This document shows positions 19,203 to 29,091 of a DNA stretch of 64,000 bases, piece by piece. Position 1 is the stretch's first letter, and each line of letters starts with the position of its first letter. Below the pieces are notes generated by a model. That model saw nothing but the letters and a program-made list of their open reading frames with translations. It searched no databases and was not told the origin of the DNA. Source of the stretch: Chloroflexota bacterium. Its GTDB lineage: Bacteria; Chloroflexota; Dehalococcoidia; Lucifugimonadales; UBA3495. Made by a program: the position numbers and the translations under genes. The stretch is taken from NCBI GenBank assembly GCA_009840165.1, contig VXOG01000028.1, forward strand, positions 29,937 to 93,936, read 5' to 3'.

Positions 19203-19493
19203 TGGCGAGAGGCAGGATTTCGCTTCGTTGTCAGCATACGGCCGGATTGGGTACGCAACTATTTGAACGGTCGTTCCGTGGTCGCAGGACGATGTCGTTG
19301 CATCCCTCCACGCGGGTCCGAACGGTCCCGGTGACCCAGTGGGGCATCGTTGGTGAGGCGTTAGGTCGTTAAGCAACGGTTGCCACCTGAATCGGTTGCG
19401 ATTTTGAAAACTGACGGGGTTGGCCGTCGAAGCGAAATCCTGCCTCTCTCTTTCGGGTTGCTAACAGCTGTTTTATCTAGATGAATCTAGGAT
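19203..19493 (-). mobile_element. MITE-like non-coding element, copy B (perfect 21-bp TIRs 19207-19227 / 19428-19448)
   Basis: GAGAGGCAGGATTTCGCTTCG and its exact reverse complement bound a 242-bp core; homologous blocks with copy A at 4076-4397 in opposite orientation. Confidence 0.7.
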
Positions 19494-19732
19494 AGGCGGG
19501 TTGGCAAGCTAGGGGCAACAGGGTGGTGTCACCAATTTTTCTGTGACTTTCGCCGGAGTGACGGATGGGGTTTCAGCCTGCCATGCGATTGCCCTTTACG
19601 TTCGCAATATGTCGCACGTTATGTAAAAACCCTGGCGGAAGCACCGTTTGGGACAACATAACGCGCCTTGTGCGAACCAACCAATCTTGCGATTTAGCAG
19701 CGCGAATTGCTAGCCCATCCCGTATTAAGAAA

Positions 19733-19756
19733 CGGAGCGGGTTTCAACCCGCCCCG
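19733..19756. repeat. CGGAGCGGGTTTCAACCCGCCCCG palindrome
   Basis: Downstream of the CoA-transferase gene; same family as 24462-24486. Confidence 0.65.
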
Positions 19757-19785
19757 TCTAGGTTGGTTCGCGCGGCGCGCCTTGA

Positions 19786-21009
19786 TCAGTGAGCGCCGAC
19801 TCCGCTGATCTCCTTGCCAGGCTCTCCGACCGCTCCTGACTCCAGCAGCTTGGCGAATGCCTCGGCGTCGTAACCCAATTCGGCCAGCACTTCCTCGTTG
19901 TGTTCTCCCAGGGCTGGCGGAACCCTGCGCAATTCGGCCGGCGTGCCCCGCAGCTTGATCGGGGAGTTGGGTACCCTGAGATCCGGCACCTTGGGGTGAT
20001 TCATCTCCAGGAACATCTCCCTGGCTTTGACCTGCTCGTCGGCCACCACGTCGGACGTTTTGTTAATCGGGCCGACAGGAACACCGGCCTCGTCGATGAC
20101 TTTGACCCAGTGCGCCACAGTGTTGGTGGCAAAGATGGTGTTTAATAGATCGACCATCTCAGCGCGGTGCGCTACCCGATCAGGATTCGTAGCAAACTTG
20201 GGGTCGTCCTTGAGGTCGGGATGGCCGATGGCGTTGCAGAACCGCTCCCACAGGTTGGGGTTGGCCACGCCCAGGATGAAAAAGCCGTCAGCAGCCTGAA
20301 AACTCTGGTAGGGCACCAGGCTGGGGTGCCCGGAACCGAGGCGGTGCGGTTCAATGCCGGTGCCGATGAATCCGGTGGCGTGGTAGCTCATGGCAGCCAC
20401 TTGCCCATCCAGCAGGGCCGTGTCGATCAGCTGGCCCTCGCCGGTCTTGTCCCGGTGATAGAGCGCGGTAACGATGGAACCGTAGGCCAACATTCCGGTG
20501 AACAGGTCAACCAACGAGAACCCAACACGCTGGGGCGGGCCGTCGGGTTCCCCGGTCAGGTGCATCAAACCACTGTAGGCCTGGATGATCAGGTCGTAAC
20601 CGGGTTTGTTGGCCATGGGGCCGGTGCGTCCGTAACCGGAAATGGTGCAGTACACGATGTCCGGGTTGATGGCCTTGATGTCCTCGTAGCCGAGGCCCAT
20701 GCGCGCCAGCGTGCCGGCACGGAAGCTTTCGATCATCACGTCGGCGTCTTTGGCCAGCGTTTTAACGATCTTCAGTCCTTCCTCCGACTTCAGGTTGACC
20801 GACAGGCTGCGCTTGTTGCGGTTGAACGAGAGGAATTGGGTGCTTTCGCCGTTCCAGATGGGCGGCCACTTGCGGGTCTCATCGCCGTCGTTAGGCTCTT
20901 CGATTTTGATCACGTCGGCGCCCATGTCGGCCAGGTTTTGGGTGCAAAAGGGGCCGGCCAGGGTACGGGTGAGGTCAACGACCTTGATGTTTTCCAGAGG
21001 CTGAGGCAT
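19786..21009 (-). CDS. CaiB/BaiF family CoA transferase (family III)
   Basis: MPQPLENIKVVDLTRTLAGPFCTQNLADMGADVIKIEEPNDGDETRKWPP. Confidence 0.95.
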   Translation of the reverse strand: MPQPLENIKVVDLTRTLAGPFCTQNLADMGADVIKIEEPNDGDETRKWPPIWNGESTQFLSFNRNKRSLSVNLKSEEGLKIVKTLAKDADVMIESFRAGTLARMGLGYEDIKAINPDIVYCTISGYGRTGPMANKPGYDLIIQAYSGLMHLTGEPDGPPQRVGFSLVDLFTGMLAYGSIVTALYHRDKTGEGQLIDTALLDGQVAAMSYHATGFIGTGIEPHRLGSGHPSLVPYQSFQAADGFFILGVANPNLWERFCNAIGHPDLKDDPKFATNPDRVAHRAEMVDLLNTIFATNTVAHWVKVIDEAGVPVGPINKTSDVVADEQVKAREMFLEMNHPKVPDLRVPNSPIKLRGTPAELRRVPPALGEHNEEVLAELGYDAEAFAKLLESGAVGEPGKEISGVGAH

Positions 21010-21132
21010 CGTCGGGTCCTCGCTTATTCGTAGTTTTGCGGATTATAGCATGGGGGTCTGGAGTCCGTTGACGCGCGCATTTCCAGGTGGTAGCGTGAGC
21101 GCGAATTTTCGTTATGTAGAGTGTTATTCTCG

Positions 21133-22074
21133 ATGGCAACCCTCCGCAGCCGGCCGCTGATCCTGTCCCTGGGCGGCATCAACATGGACCTGGTCACCTT
21201 TGCCGACCGTCTGCCGGCCGGCGGCGAAACCGTGGTGGGGCGGCAGTTCGTTACCTACGCCGGCGGCAAGGGAGCCAATCAGGCCGTGGCAGCCGCCCGC
21301 ATGGGCGTCCGCTCGGCGATGGTCGGACGGGTTGGCGACGATATGTTTGGGCCGCAGCTGATAGAACTGTTGCAGTCCGCCGGAGTTGAAACCGGCGCGG
21401 TGGGCGCGAGCGAGGGCGTCAGTTCGGGCATCGCGGTCATCAGCGTCGGCGAGGGTGGACAGAACCGCATCGTTCAAGTGCTGGGGGCCAACGACACCTG
21501 CGGCGAGGCGGAATTTAACGCCATCGCCGGCCTGCTGCCCGAAGCGTCCGCCGTGCTGCTGCAACTGGAGGTGTCCGTGGACTTGTCCCTGCGGGTGGCT
21601 GCGCTGGCGGTATCCCGGGGAGTCACCGTGATTCTGGATCCCGGCCCGGTGCGACCCGTGCCGGCGGAATTTTACCGGCACGTCTCGATCATCACCCCCA
21701 ACGAAACGGAAGCCGAGGCGCTGGTAGGTCATCCCGTAGCTAATCTTGATGCGGCTGAGTCGGCAGCAAGTGAGCTGCTGAATCGCGATGTGGCCGCGGC
21801 AGTTATCAAGTTGGGGGCGCTGGGCGCGTATTGGTCGGATGGGAATGACAGCGGACACGTCCCGCCGTTTCCCGTAGCCGCGGTGGATACGGTGGCTGCC
21901 GGCGATGCGTTCAACGGGGCGATGGCGGTTGCCCTGTCCGAAGGATTCTCATTACCGGATGCGGTTCGATGGGGATGCGCCGCCGGCGCGTTGGCGGTTA
22001 CCACCGTCGGCGCCCAGGACTCCATGCCTACCCGGGATGCAGTCGCCCAGCTTTTCAGTGGCGGATGCGACTAA
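21133..22074 (+). CDS. PfkB-family carbohydrate kinase, ribokinase-like
   Basis: YAGGKGANQAVAAARMG; DTVAAGDAFNGAMAVALSEG. Confidence 0.9.
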   Translation: MATLRSRPLILSLGGINMDLVTFADRLPAGGETVVGRQFVTYAGGKGANQAVAAARMGVRSAMVGRVGDDMFGPQLIELLQSAGVETGAVGASEGVSSGIAVISVGEGGQNRIVQVLGANDTCGEAEFNAIAGLLPEASAVLLQLEVSVDLSLRVAALAVSRGVTVILDPGPVRPVPAEFYRHVSIITPNETEAEALVGHPVANLDAAESAASELLNRDVAAAVIKLGALGAYWSDGNDSGHVPPFPVAAVDTVAAGDAFNGAMAVALSEGFSLPDAVRWGCAAGALAVTTVGAQDSMPTRDAVAQLFSGGCD

Positions 22075-22103
22075 CTTTATGTCAATTGCAGCCATAGGTA
22101 ATT

Positions 22104-22613
22104 GTGTCCACTGACGACAAATTCTGCGCAACCTGTGGGTCCCGGCTGGTGATGCGCCAGCAGGAAGGTCGGGTACATCCGGTCTGTCCGGAGTGCGGAC
22201 GGGTGGTTTATTACGACCCAAAGCTGGCGGCGACGTGCGTGGTCGAACGAGATGATCGCGTGCTGTTCGTGCAGCGGGCAATGCCCACGGGCTATGGCCT
22301 CTGGAGTCTGCCGGGCGGATACGTGGACCGGGGCGAGTTGGTGGAGGATGCCGCCGCCCGCGAGGTGTACGAAGAGACGGGATTGCAAGTGGTAACAGCC
22401 GAATTGATTGGGGTGTTCTCTCAAGCCCAACACCCGGTGGTGGTGGTCGCTTACTCGGCAACCGAAACCGGCGGGGAGCTAATCGCTGGGCCCGAATGCC
22501 TCGATCTCGGCTTTTTTGCTCCCGATGCGCTGCCGCCCCTGGCATTTCCCCGGGACGCCGAAATCGTCCGACGCAAGCGTTCCATGCCCGACGACAATCA
22601 GCGTCGTTTTTGA
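22104..22613 (+). CDS. NUDIX hydrolase with N-terminal zinc ribbon
   Basis: CATCGSRL...VCPECGRVVYYDPK; GGYVDRGELVEDAAAREVYEETGL NUDIX box. Confidence 0.9.
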   Translation: MSTDDKFCATCGSRLVMRQQEGRVHPVCPECGRVVYYDPKLAATCVVERDDRVLFVQRAMPTGYGLWSLPGGYVDRGELVEDAAAREVYEETGLQVVTAELIGVFSQAQHPVVVVAYSATETGGELIAGPECLDLGFFAPDALPPLAFPRDAEIVRRKRSMPDDNQRRF

Positions 22614-22615
22614 AC

Positions 22616-23362
22616 ATGCCCCCGCTTCCAGGCGCCGGCCTCTTTCGGGATCTTGCCGCACAAGCCGGACGCGAACTGCTGGACGTCCTGTTCCCGATGG
22701 AGTGCGTTTCCTGCGGCGCGTCAGGCAAAGTTATTTGCGATAAGTGCGCGGCGGCCCTACCCCTGCTGTTGCGTCCCTTCTGCGCAATCTGCGCTACGCC
22801 CGGCGATTTTGCACGCTGCCAGAGTTGCGCCGAATCGGTCAGGCAGTTTGACGGGGTTCGCGCTCCGTACCGGTACGCCGGAGCAATCCGCCAGGCCATA
22901 CTGGCGTTGAAGTACGGGAACATCAAGGCAGGCGCCCCGCAGTTGGGCGACCTGCTAGCAGACTATCTCAGCGACAACCCCCTGCCGGGCGAGATTATTG
23001 TCCCCGTGCCGATGCACCCCCGTCGGCTGCGGGAACGCGGATACAACCAGGCCGAGTTGCTGGCCCGCCGGGTTGCCGCCCACAACAAGCTCAGGTACGA
23101 AAGGGATTTACTGTTTCGCACGCGGCAGGTTGAACCCCAGGCCGGCATCGGTAGCGCCGCACAACGGACGGTCAACGTGTCCGGCAGCATCGGGGTTTCG
23201 ACTGACCGGGAGGTCAGTGGCGCAAGCGTTATCCTGGTGGACGACGTAGCGACTACGGGCAGCACTCTGGAAACCTGCGCCAGCGCTTTGAAACAGGCCG
23301 GGGCCGTCTCGGTGTGGGGCCTGACCCTGGCCGTCGCCGGTGGAGAATCGTTGAAGGAATAG
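22616..23362 (+). CDS. ComF family phosphoribosyltransferase
   Basis: FPMECVSCGASGKVICDKC zinc finger; ASVILVDDVATTGSTLETCASALKQAGA PRPP motif. Confidence 0.9.
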   Translation: MPPLPGAGLFRDLAAQAGRELLDVLFPMECVSCGASGKVICDKCAAALPLLLRPFCAICATPGDFARCQSCAESVRQFDGVRAPYRYAGAIRQAILALKYGNIKAGAPQLGDLLADYLSDNPLPGEIIVPVPMHPRRLRERGYNQAELLARRVAAHNKLRYERDLLFRTRQVEPQAGIGSAAQRTVNVSGSIGVSTDREVSGASVILVDDVATTGSTLETCASALKQAGAVSVWGLTLAVAGGESLKE

Positions 23363-23444
23363 CTGCGTTTGACATCGCCCTCTATGTTTGCTGAAATGGC
23401 GGCAACAATCACCATATCGACGGCCAAACGAAGGAGGCACGATC

Positions 23445-24434
23445 ATGGCAGGCAACACTATCGTTTACGTGGGCGCGGAAGCCAGCGGACTGTATCGCAA
23501 GCAGGCGGGCGATGCTCACTGGGATCTGCTCACCGACGGCCTGGCTCCCGCCACGCAGGCCCGGGCCATCGCCATCCACCCGAGTGACCCGCGCACCATC
23601 TTCTGCGGCACCCAGCGCGGCATCTATCGCAGCACCGACGGCGGCGACCACTGGCAGCGGATGAACATGACGGAAGGGCGCGTGGTCTGGTCGATCCGGT
23701 TCCATCCCAACGACACCAGCATCATGTTCGCCGGCACTGAGGGCGCCGAGGTTTTCAAGAGCGAGGACGGCGGGGAGAACTGGGCCCACATCGCCACGGT
23801 TTCCAACCCCGCCCAGGTTCAAATGGCCTTTGCCATGCGCATCCTGGGGATCGACATTGAGGCCGGCAACCCCAACAACATGTACGCGGCTCTGGAAGTG
23901 GGCGGCGCGGCCAGCAGCACCGACGGCGGTCACACCTGGACTATCCGCAACAGCGAGTTCGCCGGCGACGTTGACCTGCTGGACCTGCACGGCGTGGCCG
24001 TGGGTGGCGCCGACTCCAACTCCGTGCTAATCTCCAACCGCACCGGCGTTTGGCGCAGCACCGACCGGGGCGCGTCTTGGCAGGACTGTGAGTTTGGCCG
24101 GTTCTCGGACATCATGTACTCCCGTGGCGTGGTGCGCGATCCCAGCGATCCCAACACGCTGTACGCCTGCGTCGGCATGAACTTCGGCAGCGAGCAGGGC
24201 GGCGTGATGCGCACCACCAACCTGGGCGACACATGGGAACGCTTCGACCAGGGCGTGAGCCCGGGCAGCACCACCTTCGGCGTGGCGGTGAACCGCCAGG
24301 ATCCGTCGCAGGTTTACTTCTGCACGCGCCGCGGCCAGGTCTTTGGCACGCACGACGGGGGCGCGAGTTGGTCCAGCGACCAGTTGCCGGACACTGCGAT
24401 GAACACCATCAGCGTGGCTTGCGCTTCGGCATAG
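23445..24434 (+). CDS. Beta-propeller protein (BNR/VPS10-like repeats)
   Basis: Repeated GIYRSTDGGDHWQRM, VFKSEDGGENWAHI, VWRSTDRGASWQD, VFGTHDGGASWSS. Confidence 0.85.
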   Translation: MAGNTIVYVGAEASGLYRKQAGDAHWDLLTDGLAPATQARAIAIHPSDPRTIFCGTQRGIYRSTDGGDHWQRMNMTEGRVVWSIRFHPNDTSIMFAGTEGAEVFKSEDGGENWAHIATVSNPAQVQMAFAMRILGIDIEAGNPNNMYAALEVGGAASSTDGGHTWTIRNSEFAGDVDLLDLHGVAVGGADSNSVLISNRTGVWRSTDRGASWQDCEFGRFSDIMYSRGVVRDPSDPNTLYACVGMNFGSEQGGVMRTTNLGDTWERFDQGVSPGSTTFGVAVNRQDPSQVYFCTRRGQVFGTHDGGASWSSDQLPDTAMNTISVACASA

Positions 24435-24461
24435 TTACCATCTGATCGCACGCCAGCAAAC

Positions 24462-24486
24462 AGGGGCGGGTTTCAAACCCGCCCCT
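24462..24486. repeat. AGGGGCGGGTTTCAAACCCGCCCCT palindrome, terminator-like
   Basis: Perfect inverted repeat between convergent genes. Confidence 0.75.
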
Positions 24487-24511
24487 ACTCTTTGTGGCCG
24501 GTCGAGAGCGT

Positions 24512-25705
24512 TTAACTTTCGGCCTTCGGCAGCCAGTCCTGGTTCCAAGGGAACTCGTCCGCGCCGGTTCCGAAGGCGGGTAGGCCCTGGTCAACGCGGT
24601 CGCGGTACGGGCTGGTGACGGGTTCGCGGTACGGATACAAACCGCCCTCGTACATCTGCTCACCCTTCTTGAAGTGGGTGGCCTGCTCCAGCGTTTCCAC
24701 GAAGGGCATGTTGATGTCGTAGAGGTTGCCGGCGCTGGCGCGGGGACGCGGGCCAGCCTTGGAAACATGGCCGTACAACTCGCGACCGATGATGCGTTCG
24801 GCGGCCCACACGCAATCGACCAGCTTGTCGATGTCAACGCCGGTTGGGATACCCATATCCTCCATCATGTGGAGCAGGTCTTCGGTGGGCGCCATACCAG
24901 TTGCGCGCCCGTTGCCGCAGTAGGGGCAGCCGCCGAATCCGCCGATGGTGCCGTCCAGCTCAAGGGTATCCTCGGGGCCGAGGACGCGCATGGCTGCGTA
25001 GGCGGAGGCAATGGCCATGTTACGGCCGTTGTGCAGGTGCAGGCGGAAGTGGTTGATTTCCGGCCAGCGCTCCTTGACGCGGACGATGCTCTCTTCAACC
25101 TTGGCGGGCGTGCAATGGCTCATGGGGTCGCCCATGGAACAACTGCGGACGCCGATACCGGCCTCTTCCCAAAGGCCGTACTGGTATTCAAACAGGGTCA
25201 TCAGACTGTCCACCGGGAACTCGCCCAGGAAGTTGGAACCCCAGGATGCGTTGCATCCGATGCCGGCCTCGGTGATGCCCATTTCCTGCGCTTGGGCGAT
25301 GATCTCAGGCCAGCGCTCCATCTCCTGCATCTGGCTGCGATTGGTGTTGCGTCGGGCGAACACGTCGCACAGGTGGCAGGACAGGCGGGGGTAGGCGTCG
25401 CGCTCGATGGTCAGCGGGGGCGAGTAGGCGCGGGCGCGCTCGACTCCGCGGGCGTTCAGCGCAAGGGCGGTGTAGGTAACGCCGGCCTTGGGCGTGAACT
25501 TGGTCACTATCTCGTCGATGCGCTCCATCTGTGGCGTCCACCGGGGACTGACGAAAGAACCAACTACGATGCTTTGCAGGCCGGTTTCCGAGAGCATATC
25601 GAGGAGCTCAACCTTGTCATCAACGCCGATGTTGGCGTCCTCAATCTGCATGCCTTCCCGCATGCCTTCCTCTTTATAGTGAACTGTGGGCCATTCGTTG
25701 GGCAT
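24512..25705 (-). CDS. HMGL-like (DRE-TIM/HMG-CoA lyase-like) enzyme
   Basis: KEEGMREGMQIEDANIGVDDKVELLDMLSETGLQSIVVGSFVSPRW; DTLELDGTIGGFGGCPY. Confidence 0.85.
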   Translation of the reverse strand: MPNEWPTVHYKEEGMREGMQIEDANIGVDDKVELLDMLSETGLQSIVVGSFVSPRWTPQMERIDEIVTKFTPKAGVTYTALALNARGVERARAYSPPLTIERDAYPRLSCHLCDVFARRNTNRSQMQEMERWPEIIAQAQEMGITEAGIGCNASWGSNFLGEFPVDSLMTLFEYQYGLWEEAGIGVRSCSMGDPMSHCTPAKVEESIVRVKERWPEINHFRLHLHNGRNMAIASAYAAMRVLGPEDTLELDGTIGGFGGCPYCGNGRATGMAPTEDLLHMMEDMGIPTGVDIDKLVDCVWAAERIIGRELYGHVSKAGPRPRASAGNLYDINMPFVETLEQATHFKKGEQMYEGGLYPYREPVTSPYRDRVDQGLPAFGTGADEFPWNQDWLPKAES

Positions 25706-25803
25706 TGGATTCCTCCGGCTGCATAGAGCAGCGGTCGTGGTTATCTACGGCGGCGCAAATGTGCGCAGAATGCCGGGATTTTAGGGTTGGGCTGCCGGCG
25801 TTG

Positions 25804-26685
25804 TCAAGAAATACTCGTGGCAGCGTAAGCAATCATCTTATACACCAGCTTGGCGGCAGTGTAGCTGTTCGCCGCCGGGCCTTCGTTGGGCGCCAGCTCG
25901 CACACGTCGAATCCCACGATCTGGCGCTGCTCTGCGACCTGCCTCAGCAGGCCGACCAATTCCAGCCAGCGCATTCCGCCGGGTTCCGGCGTGCCCACCG
26001 CCGCCATTTCCGAAGGATCCAGGGCGTCCAGGTCAACGCTGACGTACACTTGACGCTCCAGCCCGGCGATTATGTCATCCAAGCAGTCGTCGCTTTGGGG
26101 TGGCCAGTAACATACTCGTAGGCCCGCTTGGTCGATATGGGTCTTTTCCTCCATCGCCAGCGTGCGGACGCCCACCAACGACACAGGGCAGCGTTCGGCA
26201 ATGCGGCGGGCTGCCGATCCATGCCCCCATGCGGTGCCCTGGTATTCATCGCGCAGGTCGGCGTGGGCGTCGATGTACAGGACGGAAAGGTCGGGAAAAC
26301 GGTCAAGACAGGCTAGCGCAGAACCGATGGCGGCGGAGTGGTCACCGCCGATTACTCCGGTGAGTTTCCCCATGGACTGATAGTAAGCGACAGCCTGCCT
26401 CACGCGGGCAGCCATTTGTTCGGGGTCGCCGACGTGGGGTTCCAGTGCCGGCGCGGTGTGAATCCCCAACTCCCCCACGTCAATGCCCAGCTCCAAGTCG
26501 TAGTCTTCAAGGGCGGCGGATGCGGCGATGATTGCCGCCGGCCCGTACCTCGCTCCGCTGCGAAAGGAAGTGGTGCTGTCTATGGGAACCGGGATCAGAA
26601 CTGCGGATGCCGTTTCCAGGGCCGACTGGTCCGGCGGCAACGCCAGAAAGTTGGCGGGAGTTGTCGGAACCGGGAATCCGCTCAC
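25804..26685 (-). CDS. speB: Agmatinase/ureohydrolase family protein
   Basis: VIGGDHSAAIG, LYIDAHADLRDE, VSVDLDALDPSEMAAVGTPEPGG metal-binding motifs; adjacent to speD. Confidence 0.9.
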   Translation of the reverse strand: MSGFPVPTTPANFLALPPDQSALETASAVLIPVPIDSTTSFRSGARYGPAAIIAASAALEDYDLELGIDVGELGIHTAPALEPHVGDPEQMAARVRQAVAYYQSMGKLTGVIGGDHSAAIGSALACLDRFPDLSVLYIDAHADLRDEYQGTAWGHGSAARRIAERCPVSLVGVRTLAMEEKTHIDQAGLRVCYWPPQSDDCLDDIIAGLERQVYVSVDLDALDPSEMAAVGTPEPGGMRWLELVGLLRQVAEQRQIVGFDVCELAPNEGPAANSYTAAKLVYKMIAYAATSIS

Positions 26686-26694
26686 GTTGGTGCG

Positions 26695-27126
26695 TCAGCC
26701 GGGCGGGGAACCGGAGCCTACCGCCTGCAATACGGAACGCTGACGCTGGGTTTCGGCAACGCCCTGCCGGGCGTCCGTCCATTCCAGCCCTCGATCCAGC
26801 AGCCAGGTCTTGACCTGCTTGAGGTCGAACAGCGAGCGAGCGTCGGCCAGGGCCTGCTCGTGGTCAAAAGACTTGCACGAAAACAGGTCGATATTGACGT
26901 AGTCCCGATGCGGAAAGGTGTGCACGCTGATATGGCTCTCGGCGATGATTACGAAGCCGGAGATGCCGCTATCACCAGGGTTAGAGCCGTGATATTCCAG
27001 AACTTCGGGCTCCGTTATCCTGGTCATCCCCAGATTGGCCGGGTACTCATCCAGAAATGCCCGCAGCCGTTCCGTGTCCCACATCATTTCGGCATCGCCG
27101 CCGAACCCGTCAATGATCAAGTGCAT
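26695..27126 (-). CDS. speD: S-adenosylmethionine decarboxylase proenzyme
   Basis: AESHISVHTFPHRDYVNIDLFSC processing/active site. Confidence 0.93.
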   Translation of the reverse strand: MHLIIDGFGGDAEMMWDTERLRAFLDEYPANLGMTRITEPEVLEYHGSNPGDSGISGFVIIAESHISVHTFPHRDYVNIDLFSCKSFDHEQALADARSLFDLKQVKTWLLDRGLEWTDARQGVAETQRQRSVLQAVGSGSPPG

Positions 27127-27147
27127 TCTACCCGTCAGCCCCTGGCG

Positions 27148-27174
27148 AAAAAATAAGCCCCGTTGGACGGGGCC
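27148..27174 (-). promoter_or_regulatory. Terminator-like hairpin in the speD 5' leader (candidate attenuator)
   Basis: Minus-strand GCCCCGT-cca-ACGGGGC followed by TTATTTTTT, 22 nt before the speD ATG. Confidence 0.55.
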
Positions 27175-27206
27175 GCGCCGTCTTGTGAAAATGCGGCGTA
27201 TAGAAT

Positions 27207-27235
27207 ATCATAGCCCGCACTGCAATTCAAAGCAA
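27207..27235 (-). promoter_or_regulatory. Sigma70-like promoter for speD
   Basis: Minus-strand TTGCTT-N17-TATGAT. Confidence 0.5.
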
Positions 27236-27353
27236 AATTTCGCCCGCGCAATCCGAAACCGTCGGTGTGGCAATCCGCTTCCCCGGCGGCAACGTATGTC
27301 AAGCGTCGGCAGTGGCGACCTAACCCAAACGCAACCCATGACCGGAAATTCCC

Positions 27354-28367
27354 ATGAGCGCTGAATCCATCCCTGTCAACGGCTCCCCCGCTGGTGAAAT
27401 CGCCGCAGAGGACGCTATGATCGAAGTGCGGGATCTGACGCATTACTACGGCCCCATGCCCGCGGTGGAAAACGTGAACTTCACAGTGCGGCGGGGTGAG
27501 ATTCTCGGTTTCCTGGGCCCCAACGGCGCCGGCAAGACTACCACCATGCGCATACTGACCGGGTTCATGCCGCCCACTCGCGGCTCGGTGACCCTGGACG
27601 GGTTCGACGTGGTCGAAAAGTCTCTGGAAGTCCGCAAACGTGTGGGCTACCTGCCGGAATCGGTGCCGCTGCATACCGAGATGACCGTTACCAACTACCT
27701 GAAATACATGGGCACCCTTCGCCGGATGAACGGGCGGCAGATTCGCCGGCGCACCGAAGACGTGATCGACGTTTGCCGGCTGGGCGATTACCGCAAAACG
27801 CTTATCGGCAAGCTTTCCAAGGGTTTCCGGCAGCGGGTGGGCATCGCTCAAGCGATCCTCCACGAGCCGGAAGTGCTGGTCCTCGATGAGCCAACCATCG
27901 GCATTGACCCGATACAAGTGGTTGAGACTCGCGGCCTGATCCAGGAACTGGGCCGGGAGCAGACGGTGGTTCTGAGCAGCCACATATTGCCCGAGGTCAG
28001 CATGATCTGCGAAAGGGTGCTGATCATTCATGAAGGCCATATCGTGGCGGCTGACACGCCCAACAACCTGGCGCAACACCTGCGCGGCGTCGAGCAACTG
28101 GAGGTTGAGATCGGCGGCCCGCCGGCTGAGGTATTGCCCGTATTGCGCGGTATCGAAGGCGCAACCGAGGTGAGTCATCATCCCCGACCCGGCGTCAACG
28201 CTTACCGGGTGCAATTCCTGGAAGGACTGGACCTGCGGGACGAAATTTCCCGCACGGTGATCAACCATGATTGGAGCCTGCTCAGCATGCAGGTCAACAG
28301 CATGAGCCTTGAGGAGATATTCCTGAGGCTCACCACGTCTGAATCCGATGAAGAGGAACTGGTATAG
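27354..28367 (+). CDS. ABC transporter ATP-binding protein (GldA-like)
   Basis: GPNGAGKTTTMRILTGF Walker A; LSKGFRQRVGIAQAILHEPEVLVLDEPTIGIDP. Confidence 0.95.
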   Translation: MSAESIPVNGSPAGEIAAEDAMIEVRDLTHYYGPMPAVENVNFTVRRGEILGFLGPNGAGKTTTMRILTGFMPPTRGSVTLDGFDVVEKSLEVRKRVGYLPESVPLHTEMTVTNYLKYMGTLRRMNGRQIRRRTEDVIDVCRLGDYRKTLIGKLSKGFRQRVGIAQAILHEPEVLVLDEPTIGIDPIQVVETRGLIQELGREQTVVLSSHILPEVSMICERVLIIHEGHIVAADTPNNLAQHLRGVEQLEVEIGGPPAEVLPVLRGIEGATEVSHHPRPGVNAYRVQFLEGLDLRDEISRTVINHDWSLLSMQVNSMSLEEIFLRLTTSESDEEELV

Positions 28368-28373
28368 CAGACG

Positions 28374-29090
28374 ATGCGAACGATCCGCGCGGTAGCTTTC
28401 AAAGAGATCCAGATCTATTTCAGCAGCCCGGTGGCCTACATCGTGGCGCTTATCTTTATGGTGGTAGGCGGGGCCTTCTTCGTAAGTGATCTGGGCAACC
28501 CCTTCCCCGAGGCCTCGCTGAGCAATTTCTTCCAGGGCGCCACACTGGTGATGATCCTGCTGGCGCCGGCTCTGACGATGCGCCTGCTGGCAGAGGAACA
28601 AAAGCTGGGTACTATCGAGCTTTTGCTCACTTCCCCGGTGCGCGACTGGGAGGTTATCCTCGGCAAGTACCTTGCCAGCGTGGTCTTCTTCCTCTTTCTG
28701 CTGGCGCTCACGTCGTATTACGTCGTACTGTTGGTGGTGTTCGCCAAGCCGGACCCGGGACCGATTTACTCGGGCTACCTGGGGTTGGTGCTGTACGGGA
28801 TGGCTGCTCTCGCCGTTGGAATCCTCACGTCCACGTTGACCAGCAACCAGATCATCGCGGCGGTAGTGGGTTTCGGCATCCTCCTGGTTCTCTCCCTCGG
28901 TTCTTCCTTCATCAGTAGCGCATTGACGGGAACGTGGGCCAACTTCTTCGATCAACTCGGTTTTGGCGGCCATTTCAACGACTTCGACCTGGGCATCATC
29001 GATTCGGCCAACATCGTTTATTTCGTCAGCGTAACCGCGCTGTTCTTGTTCCTCTCAATTCGCGCCCTGGAATCGCGTCGTTGGAGGTAG
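28374..29090 (+). CDS. ABC transporter permease (GldF-like)
   Basis: 238 aa; FKEIQIYFSSPVAYIVALIF; six hydrophobic segments. Confidence 0.9.
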   Translation: MRTIRAVAFKEIQIYFSSPVAYIVALIFMVVGGAFFVSDLGNPFPEASLSNFFQGATLVMILLAPALTMRLLAEEQKLGTIELLLTSPVRDWEVILGKYLASVVFFLFLLALTSYYVVLLVVFAKPDPGPIYSGYLGLVLYGMAALAVGILTSTLTSNQIIAAVVGFGILLVLSLGSSFISSALTGTWANFFDQLGFGGHFNDFDLGIIDSANIVYFVSVTALFLFLSIRALESRRWR

Positions 29091-29091
29091 C

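Noticed and set aside
20167-21033. 288-aa plus-strand ORF
   Set aside because: Antisense shadow of the CoA-transferase gene.
24674-25726. 350-aa plus-strand ORF
   Set aside because: Antisense shadow of the HMGL-like gene.
27135-28973. 612-aa minus-strand ORF
   Set aside because: Antisense to the ABC ATPase and permease genes, which have clear family motifs.
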